Below, piece after piece: positions 42,101 through 53,225 of a stretch of DNA of 64,000 nt. The stretch lies in the NCBI GenBank assembly GCA_001724265.1, contig MEDY01000034.1, positions 1 through 64,000 on the forward strand, given 5' to 3'. The position numbers and the translations under genes are program-made. This stretch comes from Rhizaria sp. SCN 62-66. Lineage: Eukaryota; Rhizaria, unplaced. The stretch's first letter is position 1, and the number at the start of each line of letters is the position of its first letter. Below the pieces are notes generated by a model. It saw only the letters and a list, made by a program, of their open reading frames with translations, had not been told where the DNA came from and did no database searches.

Positions 42101-45100
42101 GTCCGCAGTACGACGCCTACGGTGAGGGCATCCTCATCACGACGCAGAAGGAGCTGCAATTCTACCTGTCGCTGCTCAACGAGCAGCTGCCGGTCGAGTC
42201 GCAGCTCATGTCCAAGCTCGCCGACTTCCTCAACGCCGAGATCGCCGCGGCGACTGTGGAGACGGTGCGCGACGCCGTGACGTGGCTCAACGACACGTAC
42301 CTGTACATCCGTATGCTGCGCCGCCCGGGGCTGTACGGCATCACGGCCGAGATGCTCGAGGAGGACCCCGAGCTGGTGCAGTTCTGCACCGACCTCGTCC
42401 ACTCGGCCGCGCTCGTGCTCGACAATGGCGGGCTGATCAAGTACGACCGCAAGGCGGGCTCGTTCACGCCCACGGAGCTGGGCAAGGTCGCCTCGGCCTA
42501 CTACCTGTCGCACACGTCAATGGCCGTGTACAACGAGAACCTGCGCCCGTCGATGTCGGACATCGAGCTCTTCAGCATCTTCTCCATGTCGAGCGAGTTC
42601 AAGTTCATGGCCGTGCGCGAGGAAGAGAAGCTGGAGCTGGCCCGTCTGCTCGACAAGGTCCCTATCCCGGTCCGCGAGGGCGTCGACGACCACTTGGCCA
42701 AGGTCAACGTGCTGCTGCAGGCCTACCTCTCGCGCCTCTCGCTCGACGGCTTCGCGCTCATGGCCGACATGGTCTACGTCACCCAGTCCGCGGGCCGCAT
42801 CCTCACCGCGCTATTCCAGATCCTGCTGCGCCGCGGCTGGTCGCAGGCGGCGCTGCGCGCGCTGAACCTGTGTAAGGCCGTGCAGCACCGCATGTGGTCC
42901 GCCCAGACGCCCTTGCGGCAGTTTCCCGAGATCTCGCCCGAGCTCATCCGCCGCATCGAGAACAAGGACCTGACGTGGGAGCAGGTCCGCGACCTGGACG
43001 AGGCGACGCTGGGCGAGACGGTGCGCCGCCCACAGCTGGGCAAGCCGCTGTACCGCCACGTGCACCAGGTCCCGCGCCTGCACCTGCAGGGCCACGTGCA
43101 GCCCATCACGCGGTCCACGCTTAAGGTGACGCTGCAGATCACACCCGACTTCATGTGGAACAGCGAGATCCACGGTGCGGCCGAGGCCTTCTGGATCATC
43201 GTCGACGTCGACGACGAGCTGGCGCTGCACTCGGAGCACTTCACGCTGCGGCAGAAGTTCGCCACCAAGGAGCACACGGTGTCGTTCGTCGTGCCCATCC
43301 TCGACCCGCTGCCGCCGCAGTACTTCGTGCGCGCCGTGTCGGACCGCTGGCTGGGCGCTGACGTGGTGCTGCCCATCTCGTTCCGCCACCTGCTGCTGCC
43401 CGACAAGTACCCGCCGCTGACGCAGCTGCTCGACCTGCAGCCGCTGCCCGTGCACGTGGTCGCCAACGAGCAGTTCATCAAGTTCTTCGACTTCGCCACG
43501 TTCAACCCGATCCAGACGCAGGTGTTCAACGCCGTGTACAAGCGCGACGACTCGGTCATCGTCGCCGCGCCGACGGGCTCCGGCAAGACTGTGCTGGCCG
43601 AGCTGGCCATCATGCGCATGCTCAGCCAGGCCACGCTCGCCCGCGACCGCCGCGCGCAGAAGGCCGGCGCCGCCGCGGCCGACGCCGACGAGGATGAAGA
43701 CGAGGACGACGGCGTGTACCGCGCGGTCTACCTCGCGCCCTTCGACGCGCTGGCCAAAGAACGCTTCCTCGACTGGCACGGCAAGTTCGGCAAACTCGCG
43801 GGCGTCGCCGTGCGCATGCTCACTGGAGAGCTGTCGACGGACCTGCGCCTGCTCGAGGAGGCGCAAGTCATCGTCGCCACGCCCGCGCACTGGGACGCGC
43901 TGTCGCGTCGCTGGCGCACGCGGTTGGCCGTGCAGCAGGTGCGCCTGGTCGTCGCCGACGAGTTGCACCTGCTCTCGAGCCGCGCGGGCCCCATGCTCGA
44001 GATCGTGCTCACGCGCATGCGCTACATCGCGACGCAGTTGCAGCGGCCCGTCCGCATTGTCGGGCTGGCCGCCTCGATCGCCAACGCCAAGGACATCGGT
44101 GAGTGGGTCGGCGCGCGCAACGTCTTCGCGTTTCTGCCAACGGCGCGGCCCTCTGCGCTCGACGTCAAGATCGTCGGTTTCGACTACGACTCGTTCGAGG
44201 GCCGCCAGGTTGCCATGACCAAGCCGTGCTTCTCGGCTGTGTTGCGCGAGGCGCCCGACGCGCCCGCGCTCGTCTTCGCGCCCACTCGCAAGCACTGCGG
44301 CGCCGTCGCTGCCGAGCTCGTCACGCTGGGCGCGGCGTACGGCGCCGAGGTCCGCGCGGCGCGCATTTTCCACCGCATGAAGCTGGGCATGGCTGCCGAG
44401 GAGGCGGAGAAGCTGGAGCGCGAGGACCGGCCCGTGTGGCTGCGCGCCGACGCCGAGGACATCGCGCCGCACCTCAAGTTCGTCTCCGAGGCGCTGGCGG
44501 AGCTGCTGGCGCACGGTGTGGGCGTGTTCCACAGCGGCATGAGCGACCGCGAGCGCGAGGTCGTGCGCCGCCTCTTCGCACTGGGCGCGCTGCATATCGT
44601 CGTCGCCGAGTCGGCGCTGTGCTGGAGTGTCGGCAACAGTATGAACGCCAAGCTCGTCGTGCTCATGGACACGCAGCAGTACGACAACACGGAGCAGCGC
44701 TACGTGGACCTGCCCGTGACGGACCTGCTGCAGATGATCGGCCGCGCCAACCCCAGCTCGCTGCGCGCGCCGGGCAGCACGGCGACGGCGGCGGACGTGG
44801 GCAAGTGCTACGTGCTGTGCCACACGCCGCGCCAGGCGTTCCTGCGCAAGTTCATCTACGAGCCCTTCCCGATCGAGTCGCATCTGGACCACGCGCTGCA
44901 CAACTGCTTCAACTCCGAGGTCGTGGCCAAGCGCATCGGGTCGATCCAGGACGCCATCGACTACCTCACCTGGTCCTTCTACTACCGCCGCCTGGTCAAG
45001 AACCCTAACTACTACAACCTGCAGGGCACGGGCAACGAGTTCGTGTCGGACCACCTGTCCGAGCTGGTCGAGCAGACGCTGGACGACCTGGCGCAGGCGC

Positions 45101-46131
45101 AATGCGTCAAGGTGGACGAGGACGGCGACGTGGCACCGCTGAACCTGGGCCACATTGCGGACCACTACAGCCTCGACTACACGACGGTGGAGCTCTTCAG
45201 CAAGACGCTCTCGGGCTCGGTCAAGCTGCGCGACCTGCTCGAGACCATCTCGGCCGCCACCGAGTTCGCCGACGTGACGGTGCGGCACCGCGAGGACCTG
45301 GCGCTGGCGCGGCTGGCCAATCACCTGCCGCTCGCCATCTCGGGCGCCGACTACGCCGACGCGGCGACCAAGGTCAACGTGCTGCTGCAGGCGCACTTCT
45401 CGCGCATTCCGCTCACGGCCGCCGTCGCGGCGGACCAAACCGAGCTGCTGCCCACGGCGATGCGCCTGCTCTACGCCGCCGTCGACGTGGCCTCTTCGGC
45501 GCGGCTGCTCGCGCCCGTGATCAGCGCGATCGAGCTGACGCAGATGGTGACGATGGGCATGTGGCCCGCGGAGCCGCAGCTGCTGCAGGTGCCGCACTTC
45601 GACCTGGACACGGTGCGCCGCCTCGCGCAGCGCAAGGTCAACACCGTGGCGGACTTGCTCGAGATGGAGGACGAAGACCGCGACGCGGCGCTGCAGCTGC
45701 CCGCGGGCAAGATGAGCGATGTGGCGCGCTTCTGCAACGCCTTCCCCGACATCGCCGTCAAGTTTTCCGTGCTGACGCCCGAGGACGACATCGTCGTCAA
45801 CGGGCGCGTATCGCTGGGCGTGGTGCTGGAGCGCGACCCCGAGGGCGACGAGGAGGACTTCGAGGAGGGCGTCACCACGGTCGTGGCCCCGCGCTACCCC
45901 AAGGTCAAGCACGAGTCCTGGTGGCTCGCACTCGGCTCCGTCGAGCGCAACGAGCTCTGGGGCATCAAGAAGGTCTCGCTCAAGAACAAGGTCACCAAGA
46001 TGAAGTTCGACTTTGTCGCCCCGCAGGCCGGAATGCACGAGCTCAAGCTGTTTTTGCTCTCGGACTCGTGGGTCGGCGCGGACCAGGAGTACGCTGTCGC
46101 GCTCAAGGTCGCTGGGGACATGACGGACTGA
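39143..46131 (+). CDS. BRR2: Brr2 / SNRNP200, U5 snRNP Ski2-like RNA helicase
   Basis: Three coding exons, 39143-39184, 39282-39392 and 39502-46131, give 2,260 residues (human 2,136, yeast 2,163). Brr2 unwinds U4/U6 to activate the spliceosome. The N-terminus has the conserved plug-like region and the family motif SKETRDVYELLL. Cassette 1 is complete: APTGAGKT (549-556), DEVH (675-678), SAT (712-714), QMVGRAGRP (from 911), then a Sec63-type unit. Cassette 2 keeps APTGSGKT (1407-1414) and DELH (1537-1540), but motif III reads AAS and motif VI reads QMIGRANPSS (from 1795), as expected for the catalytically weak second cassette. A second Sec63-type unit ends the protein. An acidic run at about residues 180-250 is extra. 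Initiation at a later codon would remove the conserved N-terminus. Confidence 0.95.
39185..39281 (+). other. BRR2 intron 1
   Basis: 97 nt, GTACGT donor after GCG GAG, acceptor TTCTTCCAG. Phase 0, with a pyrimidine-rich 3' half. Confidence 0.9.
39393..39501 (+). other. BRR2 intron 2
   Basis: 109 nt, GTCCGT donor after GAT AAG, acceptor CTGCTGTAG. Phase 0. It joins two exons whose translation matches the Brr2 N-terminal region. Confidence 0.9.
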
Positions 46132-46739
46132 GTCGGATGCTGATTTTGATGTCGAGAGATACTATAACGAATGTACAACACCCTCTATTGGAAGAGTGCT
46201 GTATGATCATAAAATCATAAGGTCTGGTTAAGTATATGTGCAAATTGGTGGCTGAAAACATGGCCACAAGCACTCCGTGGCGGTTACGCCGCAAGTCTAT
46301 TTGTGACAGTATATGATATTAATAAAGTTATATTGTAATTATAACAACGTATTCTGATGAATCTGGAAATATACTTTTTAAGACATCGGTATATTCTTCA
46401 AAGAAATGTTGTTGTGTTAACTATAATGCTGTGATTATGAGATTTCATGGCCGAAATGACTGTGCGCACCGAGTCGCCTGATGACTCAACATCAAATCCC
46501 GAAATCGCCGATGATCAGATATCTTTGCATATTGCGTGCAACGATCTGACATTGAAATTTGGGACTGCCCAGTGAATCGATTGTTCTTTGCATTTATTTA
46601 CGCCCCGCATATCAATTAAGATGACTGGTAAAGTTAACCCGCAGATCCTAGGCTAGATCGTGTGCCTTATTGCCTCACGCTTTCATTATCTTCGTCCCAC
46701 ATCCCCAATCTTGCTTCTGTCGCTTCTGTAGAAACGTCA
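46132..46739. other. Spacer between BRR2 and USO1
   Basis: 608 bp, AT-rich. It holds a polyadenylation-like AATAAA at 46321-46326 (about 190 nt after the BRR2 stop) and a pyrimidine-rich tract ending in CTGTAG at 46731, 8 nt before the USO1 ATG. The tract looks like a 3' splice site in the 5' UTR. No other feature seen. Confidence 0.6.
46321..46326 (+). terminator. AATAAA polyadenylation-like signal of BRR2
   Basis: Exact hexamer in AT-rich 3' flank, about 190 nt downstream of the stop. Whether this organism uses AATAAA is unknown. Confidence 0.35.
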
Positions 46740-49700
46740 ATGAACTGGCTGGGCAAGCTCGCCGGTACTGACGCCGGCAGTCGCCTCGACAAGGCGGTTG
46801 CCCTTCTTAAAGACCGGTGGATTCAGGACGCGGCAACGTCAACCGCGTCCTGCAAAGACATCCTCCGCGATCTCAAGCAGCTCTGTCAGAACAGTCCAGG
46901 CATCGACATCGGCAACGAGTGGTACATGATCCTCCACACGATTCACTGCGGCTCCGTTGGTGCCACAGAGCCCCTCACACAGAAAGAGCTCATGGAGGCT
47001 GCGCGTACGGACCCCGAGCTTGCCAAGCTCTCGCTCGAGATCCTGCTCTCGCTCCTCGACCCCGCACACAAGCGCCTCCAGGCCTCGCGCGCCCCCGCGT
47101 CCTCCGCGGCGCCCGGCCTTATCGAGATGCACGGCGGCGCTGCGGTCACCGCCGGCGACGGCGCGGCGCCGGTCATTGACTCGTCGACGTCGGCCCTGCT
47201 ACGCTTCTGGCTCGACAAGCCGGACCACACCGCGCAGGTGATCCGCCTGCTCAACAAGAAGGAGACATCGCTGCGGTACAGCACGGTGCGCTTCTTGTGC
47301 CTGCTCATCGCGCTTAAGCCGGACCGCACGCAGGCCGTGGTGACCAACGTGCCCGAGGGCGTGACTCACGTGGTGGACCTGCTGGCCGAGCGCAGTGAGC
47401 TGGTGCGCAACGAGGCGCTCGTGTTCCTTATGGCGCTCGTCAGCGACAACACGACTAGCCAGCGCAGCGTGGCCTACTACCACGGCTTTGACCGCCTGCT
47501 TGACATCATCGAAGCGGAGGACAAGATGGGCGTGATCGCCGAAGACTGCATGCGCATCATGATTACACTGCTCGACGGCAACATCACGAACCAGAACATT
47601 TTTTTCGAGTTCAGCATCCTCCCGCGCATCCTGCCCTTGTTCGACGTCGGGCTTACCGCCACGGGCACTCTCCCGTCGATCGAGGTCACGACGCTGGCGT
47701 TCGAGCTCTTGGCTGTGCTCACGCAGTACATCTCCACGGCCACGGGTCGCCCCAAGGCCGTGGTGCAGTCGCGCCTCGGTGCCAGCATCCCCGTGCTCTG
47801 TGGCGCTGCCTTCTCCGCTGCGGTCCCGCTCGCGCTGCGCCTTAGCGCTACGATGCTGCTGGCGCAGGTCGTGCGCGCGCACCCCGAGAACCAGCGTCGC
47901 TTCGTCAACACGCAGGTGGCCATTTGCCCCACTGCGACGGCCTTCTCCCGTGAAGCCTTCTTGCCACAGCAGCTGCTGCACAAGGACATGGAGTCGCTCT
48001 GGCAGACGCTCTACGCGCCGCCGCTTGCGCCCGCGCCGCTGCAGCGCACGGTGCCTGCGCTGGTGTACGCCTGCGCACTCGCGCTCGACACGGGCAGCGT
48101 GGTCGAATCCACGGCGGCGCAGGCGCTCTTCGGCGCCGCGCTCGAGGACAACGGCGCGCTTCAGTGGGCCGTTGCCAACTCGTTCAACCCGGCCGTCAAG
48201 AGCAAGCCGCTGCCCGCGGAGCTGTCGACGCCGGTGATGGCCGCGAACGGCGCGTACGAGGTCCCCGCACCCGCTTACTTCTACCTCATTGCGCACATGG
48301 TCACCGAGGCCATGAACGGCCGCGGCGGACCGACCTCGCCTGTGCCTGCGATCACCGCCGCGGCAGCCAGCAGTGGCGGCAAGCAGCAACAGCAGCAGCT
48401 TCAGCAACAACAGCAGCAAGTTCCGTTCTCGCAGAAGGACTCGTTCCTGATCGCGTGCCGCCGTCTCGCGCGCAGTGTGCACATGCTCTCATACATTATC
48501 CGCGACAACATTGCAGTTAAGGAGCTCCTGATGGCGCTACCCGCGACCCTGGCCCCCGGTGCTGCGCCCGGCAGTGAGACGCGCACGTTCGGGCTCGCCA
48601 CGCTGGACCTGTATACGGGCCACACCGCGTTCCTGAGCAACGCCGACGGCGCGCAATACCTCGACAGCATCACCACGTTTGAGTTTGACGCCTGCTCATA
48701 CGTCGTGCAGGACGCGGTGCGCCACGTCACACTCACGGGCCAGCTCCCCGCGCGCGCGCCCTCGCGCTTCGCCGCTCTCTTCCGCTCGCGCCGCAACGAA
48801 AAGTACCCGCGCGTTGCGCAGCGATCCGTCGAGCTCGTCGCCCCCTTCGGCGCCAACCTGAGCCCCACGACCGCGGCCGCGGTGATGCAGTACTCGGTCA
48901 GCGAGGCGCTCAAGTACGCGCCCTGGACCTCGGCGGATCAGAGCAGCTCCGACGGCTACACGACGCGGTACCTCTCGGCGGGCCACTACGCCGCGCAGGA
49001 GGCAGGCACCGCGATGGCGCTGCTGTTCCTCGAGTGGGGCCGCGGCGTTACGCCGCTGATTGACCGCGCGCTGAGCAACGACAGTCTCATCGGTGCGCTC
49101 GCCGCCGCTGTGCAGGCGCCTGTGTTCGACCAGCCTCTGTCCTTCACCGGCAACACTGCTGCTAACGCGAGCAGCATGGCTTTGGCGGGTGGTAACGCCG
49201 GCTTTTCTCCCTCGGTCCCGCAGTCCCCATCGGCCGGCGCGGCGCAGTCGCCGTCGCTCCCGCCGGTGCTGGCGTCCTACCGCGGTGCCAGCGCTGCGTT
49301 TCTCGCCTCGTGCCTCGAAACCTACATCGAGCGCTCTCCTGCGTTTAACTCTGCGGGCCCAACCAAGGCGTCGTCGATGCCTGCGTTCTCCCGTATGTAT
49401 TTCGGATCCCGGTCTTCCATCGCGATCATCGCGCCTAACACAGTTCCCGCGCTCGCCCGCCTGCCGTGCTACCGTAACGGTGCTGCGAACTCTGCCAGCA
49501 CGTTCACCGTCTCGCCCGTTGCGTTGTTTCACATTGTCACAAAGCGCATCGGACTCGACAACATTCGTGCGGCGCTCGTTGACGCTGGTGCTCGCAATCC
49601 TTTCGCGACGGCTGCGGTCGACCTCTTGCAGGCGCTTGTTGTCCCGCCGCAGCAGCAAACCGGTTCGAACAGCGTCAGGAAGACAGGCGCCGATGCCGCC

Positions 49701-52550
49701 GGCCGCGCTGTGGCCGGCCTCGCTGCCAGCATGCTTACCTCCGACGACCTCACCACGCCTGCTCTCGCGCTCACCTCTCGCGGTGGCATCTTCTCCGCCT
49801 CGTTCATCCCCATCGAGAAGGCGAAGTCGCACTGGCTCGAGTGGGGCCAGTCGCGCCTTGGTGCCTACGCCGTCGCCGGTGCGCTCTCGCCCACTGCCGC
49901 GGCGGCCACTGCCCACGCGTCGCTGCCTGCCCCGGCCCCCACCTCCAAGGCGCTTGAGCTGGGCGACTTTGACACGTTCAACCACCTTCTCGTGACTGCA
50001 CTGAGTGGAGAGCTTGATCGCCGCATTCTCGCATTGTACATGACTGTCGCCGATGCTGCGCTCACTGGCCCCGTTGCTGCGCCCGCGCCTCTTGCGGGTC
50101 CCTCTGCGGAGACTGCGTTTGCGAGCGCAAGCGCTAGCCCGAACGCCGACACCGCTAAGCTGCAGGCGCGCGTCGCGGAGCTCGAGCGCGCTCTCGTCAC
50201 CGCGTCCGCTGCTGCGCACGCGGGCGCCGCTGCTGGCGCCACGGCGGCGCCCGTCGTCCTGACGGCGTCCGCGGCGTCCCGCGAGCGCGAGCGCCGCGTG
50301 ATGGAGCTAGAGCAGGAGCTGATGGTGTTGTCCGACGCGCTCGCCGCGGAAGTTAGCGGCAACATGACCAAGGTGCTGCAGTCGCAGGTCGACGTGCTGC
50401 TGCGTGACAAGCGCGCGCTCCAGGTCGAGGTCGCGGCCAAAGAGCTTGAGCTCGACGGCTACAAGGCGCGGGTGGCCGAGCTCGAGGCCCAGGTCGACGA
50501 CCTCCACGCCGACCTCGACGAGAGCGCCGCCGCCGGCTCTGGCGCCGGTGTCTCTGCGTCCGCGCGGGCTGCTTACAAGGAACTGCTGTATAAGTTCAAC
50601 GAGCTTCAGAACGAGCACGATGACTTGCTCGTGCTGCTCGCCACGCAGGCCCAGGCGCAGCCCGGGACTGTCGGCTCTAGCGGTGCCGTCGCGCACAAGT
50701 TGATGTCTCCCGCCGATGCCACTGTCGCCGCGCTGGCCGCCGAAGCTGCGGACTACGCCTACACCAACAGCGCCGGTACCGCTCGTGGCGATGATGAGAA
50801 CGAGCGCAAGGTTGACGCCGGGTTGCAGCGCCCTCCCACGCGCACTGGATCCGCCCTCGCTGTCGCCAACGCGAGCACGCTTATGCCGCCGCCCGCGCCG
50901 TCGCAGCCCCGCAGTGTCACTCCTGGCGTTGCCCCTGCCGTCGCAACTGCAGGCACGCTCCCCTTTTCACGGTCGCCCTTTGTTCCCGCAGTGAACAACA
51001 GCACGTCCGCCACGCCCGCTGTGAATGCGACACCGTCGCCCGCGCCCGCGCCTGTGAGGGCCGCGACGCCCGTCGTGGATGTCACCAGCAGCAGCAGCAA
51101 TGCGGCCGCGCAACCCGTCAGCACCGCCGACGTTGTCGCGGCGTATGGCCTCGCCGCTCGCAACGACGCCGTTCCCGCGCGCAGTGCGTCTGCAATGTCT
51201 GCTGCTTCCACTCGGAGCAATGCAGTCCAGAACAACATTGTGCCGCCGATTGCGACCAACGACGCGCCGTTCGAGATGCCGGCGATGGCTGGGCTTGTGT
51301 CGCCGACGACGGAGGCCGAGATCAGGGCGATGTACGCCGCGGCTGTTGACGCAAACAACAACGTTGATGACAACAACAGCAACGTGGTTGCAGTGAAGCA
51401 GGAGGTTGAGCATGAGAGTTCGAGTAGTGTTCACGGCTACTTTGCGTCCCAAGGTGCCGCTATTGATGCCGCATTTAGCAACGATGACAACGACGAGGAC
51501 TCCGACTGGAACAAGGTGCCTGTCGCTCATGCAGCTGAAGCTGAGGCTAACGGTGTCGACGCACTTTTCAACGTCCCTGCTGAAAACGACAACGAGCAGC
51601 AACAGTACGACGCATATGCTCAGGCACAAGCACAGGCTCAAGCTCAGGCTGAGGCGGACGCCGCTGCCTACGCCCAAGCACAGGCACAAGCTCAGGCTCA
51701 AGCTCAAGCGGAGGCTGAGGCTGAGGCCCACGCGTACGCTCAGTCGCAAGCTCAGACTCAGGCAGAGGCTGAAGCGCAGGCGCAAGAGCAGTTTGCTCAG
51801 GAGCATGCTCGTCTTGCCTTTGAGCAGCAACAACAACAGCAGCTCGCTCAGGAGCAGTACGCGCAGGAGCAGTTCGCGTACGAACAGCGCATGTACGAGC
51901 AACAGCAACAGCAACAGCAGGCCGAGGCCGAGGCTCTGGTTGCTGCTCAAGCTCAGGCCGCTGCGCAGACTGCTGAGGCGCAGGCGCAGGCGCAGGCTCA
52001 GGCTCAAGCTCAGGCGCAAAGTCAGTTCGTCGATGTTGACCTCGCTGCCGCCCAAGGCGCGCCTGCCGAGGCAGGACAGCCTAACGTTGCCGCCGCTTCT
52101 GGTGCACCTCTGTATGCCGACACTCTCGAGCAGTCGCGCTCTAGCTTGCTGGCCAACGTGTTCTCGCCCAACGACGCCGATGGCGGCCACGGAATCGACT
52201 TCGACATGCCTGTCGCGCCCGAGCACCAGTACGGCTACCCCAGCGCCAATGCGACTGCTAACCCTGCTGCGGCGGACGCTGTTTCTGACCCCACAAAGGC
52301 GTACTCTGCCGGTGCGTATGGCGTCGAGTCTATTTTGAGCGCTGGGTTTGGCGCTGACGATGATGTGAATGCCAACCACGCAGCGATGGCGGCGGGCACG
52401 GTGGCGCTCGGCAGTGACTACATTGACAACTTGTTCAGTGCTGGTGGCGCCATGGGCGGGGACGTGTTTGGCGCGCCGTACAACGCCGCGGCACCGGTGA
52501 CTGTGCAGGAGGACGGCAATGACGACCTTGGCTTTGCTATTCCTCAGTGA
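46740..52550 (+). CDS. USO1: Uso1/p115 vesicle-tethering protein with long Gln/Ala-rich tail
   Basis: ATG at 46740 gives 1,936 residues, single exon. p115/Uso1 is a dimeric tether that docks ER-derived and COPI vesicles at the Golgi. The N-terminus MNWLGKLAG matches the family. Armadillo repeats follow, including [17 protein letters not shown] and [14 protein letters not shown], which align with p115 blades. An N-terminal head of about 1,130 residues leads to a shorter-than-usual coiled coil (about 1180-1300). The family's C-terminal signature [10 protein letters not shown] begins at D1294, where human p115 (962 aa) has [10 protein letters not shown] just before its acidic end. A further 630 residues are unique: a Pro/Ala/Thr-rich linker, then Gln/Ala repeats. 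An in-frame open stretch reaches a GTG at 46662 but has AT-rich, non-coding composition. Confidence 0.9.
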   Translation: MNWLGKLAGTDAGSRLDKAVALLKDRWIQDAATSTASCKDILRDLKQLCQNSPGIDIGNEWYMILHTIHCGSVGATEPLTQKELMEAARTDPELAKLSLEILLSLLDPAHKRLQASRAPASSAAPGLIEMHGGAAVTAGDGAAPVIDSSTSALLRFWLDKPDHTAQVIRLLNKKETSLRYSTVRFLCLLIALKPDRTQAVVTNVPEGVTHVVDLLAERSELVRNEALVFLMALVSDNTTSQRSVAYYHGFDRLLDIIEAEDKMGVIAEDCMRIMITLLDGNITNQNIFFEFSILPRILPLFDVGLTATGTLPSIEVTTLAFELLAVLTQYISTATGRPKAVVQSRLGASIPVLCGAAFSAAVPLALRLSATMLLAQVVRAHPENQRRFVNTQVAICPTATAFSREAFLPQQLLHKDMESLWQTLYAPPLAPAPLQRTVPALVYACALALDTGSVVESTAAQALFGAALEDNGALQWAVANSFNPAVKSKPLPAELSTPVMAANGAYEVPAPAYFYLIAHMVTEAMNGRGGPTSPVPAITAAAASSGGKQQQQQLQQQQQQVPFSQKDSFLIACRRLARSVHMLSYIIRDNIAVKELLMALPATLAPGAAPGSETRTFGLATLDLYTGHTAFLSNADGAQYLDSITTFEFDACSYVVQDAVRHVTLTGQLPARAPSRFAALFRSRRNEKYPRVAQRSVELVAPFGANLSPTTAAAVMQYSVSEALKYAPWTSADQSSSDGYTTRYLSAGHYAAQEAGTAMALLFLEWGRGVTPLIDRALSNDSLIGALAAAVQAPVFDQPLSFTGNTAANASSMALAGGNAGFSPSVPQSPSAGAAQSPSLPPVLASYRGASAAFLASCLETYIERSPAFNSAGPTKASSMPAFSRMYFGSRSSIAIIAPNTVPALARLPCYRNGAANSASTFTVSPVALFHIVTKRIGLDNIRAALVDAGARNPFATAAVDLLQALVVPPQQQTGSNSVRKTGADAAGRAVAGLAASMLTSDDLTTPALALTSRGGIFSASFIPIEKAKSHWLEWGQSRLGAYAVAGALSPTAAAATAHASLPAPAPTSKALELGDFDTFNHLLVTALSGELDRRILALYMTVADAALTGPVAAPAPLAGPSAETAFASASASPNADTAKLQARVAELERALVTASAAAHAGAAAGATAAPVVLTASAASRERERRVMELEQELMVLSDALAAEVSGNMTKVLQSQVDVLLRDKRALQVEVAAKELELDGYKARVAELEAQVDDLHADLDESAAAGSGAGVSASARAAYKELLYKFNELQNEHDDLLVLLATQAQAQPGTVGSSGAVAHKLMSPADATVAALAAEAADYAYTNSAGTARGDDENERKVDAGLQRPPTRTGSALAVANASTLMPPPAPSQPRSVTPGVAPAVATAGTLPFSRSPFVPAVNNSTSATPAVNATPSPAPAPVRAATPVVDVTSSSSNAAAQPVSTADVVAAYGLAARNDAVPARSASAMSAASTRSNAVQNNIVPPIATNDAPFEMPAMAGLVSPTTEAEIRAMYAAAVDANNNVDDNNSNVVAVKQEVEHESSSSVHGYFASQGAAIDAAFSNDDNDEDSDWNKVPVAHAAEAEANGVDALFNVPAENDNEQQQYDAYAQAQAQAQAQAEADAAAYAQAQAQAQAQAQAEAEAEAHAYAQSQAQTQAEAEAQAQEQFAQEHARLAFEQQQQQQLAQEQYAQEQFAYEQRMYEQQQQQQQAEAEALVAAQAQAAAQTAEAQAQAQAQAQAQAQSQFVDVDLAAAQGAPAEAGQPNVAAASGAPLYADTLEQSRSSLLANVFSPNDADGGHGIDFDMPVAPEHQYGYPSANATANPAAADAVSDPTKAYSAGAYGVESILSAGFGADDDVNANHAAMAAGTVALGSDYIDNLFSAGGAMGGDVFGAPYNAAAPVTVQEDGNDDLGFAIPQ
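48384..48419 (+). repeat. Poly-Gln tract in Uso1 head region
   Basis: Two runs of CAG/CAA codons split by one Leu, in a surface insert of the armadillo head. Confidence 0.8.
51610..52020 (+). repeat. Gln-Ala (CARGCN) coding repeat array in the Uso1 tail
   Basis: About 400 bp of degenerate hexamer units alternating Gln and Ala, with Glu, Tyr and Ser substitutions and several Q5-Q7 runs. Codons here end in T or A more often than in the rest of the gene. This looks like expansion by slippage or unequal exchange. Confidence 0.85.
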
Positions 52551-53225
52551 ACAGCAACTTCGTGCACCACTTTAAGCCTGGTACTGTTCCTGTATATGAA
52601 CAGCACCAAGATTAGGAGTGGAAGTTTCAATAGTTAATTTCAACGCAATATTTTAAATGACATTTTTCCCTTGATTAAATTCTATTCAGAAGCCTCTGAT
52701 GTGTGCCTAGTCTCCATTTGCAATAAAGACAAATCTGCAACAGATATCACACATACGAACGAAAGTTTCCAGAACGATGCTTTTGAAAATTCCGTCTCAG
52801 TCGTCGTTTATCGATCGACATCTTTATCTCCATTTGTATAAATCCCCCGCGGCTGAATACAATCAACGGCTTAACGTTGCCGGTGTCATTGTTACGAATT
52901 TTCAAGCATATCGTTTGGACCTTTGTAACTGAGAAAATGTGTTTATTATGACAAAGAGGCATTGATGGGGTGATGCGCTTCGAAACTTCAAGCGATACAC
53001 AATCTGACCATACTACTGACACTCCTCTGCAGACAAAAAACAAAACAGAAAATCTAATGTAAAGTATTAGCACTCACGTTCAATATCAATGTGTTGAAAG
53101 GGACGCGCAAGAAGCTCTTCCGTAGCAGAAGAAGCTTCAATGGCCCAGCTTGACGCTGATCCATGCGTCATTGCATGTCAGAGTTGGCAAGAGGACTATG
53201 CCATGTTAAGCATCACCTTGCCATT
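52551..53225. other. Convergent spacer between USO1 and the CEP120-like gene
   Basis: 675 bp, AT-rich. Candidate polyadenylation hexamers are AATAAA at 52722-52727 (plus) and its complement at 52942-52947 (minus). A minus-strand stretch at 53027-53077 has every mark of a small intron (see findings). A 108-codon minus ORF here lacks coding codon bias. Confidence 0.6.
52722..52727 (+). terminator. AATAAA polyadenylation-like signal of USO1
   Basis: Exact hexamer about 170 nt after the USO1 stop, in AT-rich sequence. Confidence 0.35.

Noticed and set aside
39784-42513. 909-codon minus-strand ORF opposite BRR2
   Set aside because: Antisense shadow. Strong G/C third-position bias in the sense gene removes stops from this frame. 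The sequence is Arg/Val/His-rich with no domains.
42811-46038. 1,075-codon minus-strand ORF opposite BRR2
   Set aside because: Same cause. The sense strand encodes conserved helicase and Sec63 motifs throughout.
46662-46739. Upstream GTG start extending USO1 by 26 residues
   Set aside because: Non-ATG, AT/pyrimidine-rich, and it reads through a probable 3' splice site. The ATG at 46740 matches the p115 N-terminus.
52747-53073. 108-codon minus ORF in the USO1/CEP120 spacer
   Set aside because: AT-rich codons unlike any gene here, and its upstream part is the pyrimidine tract of an intron-like element.
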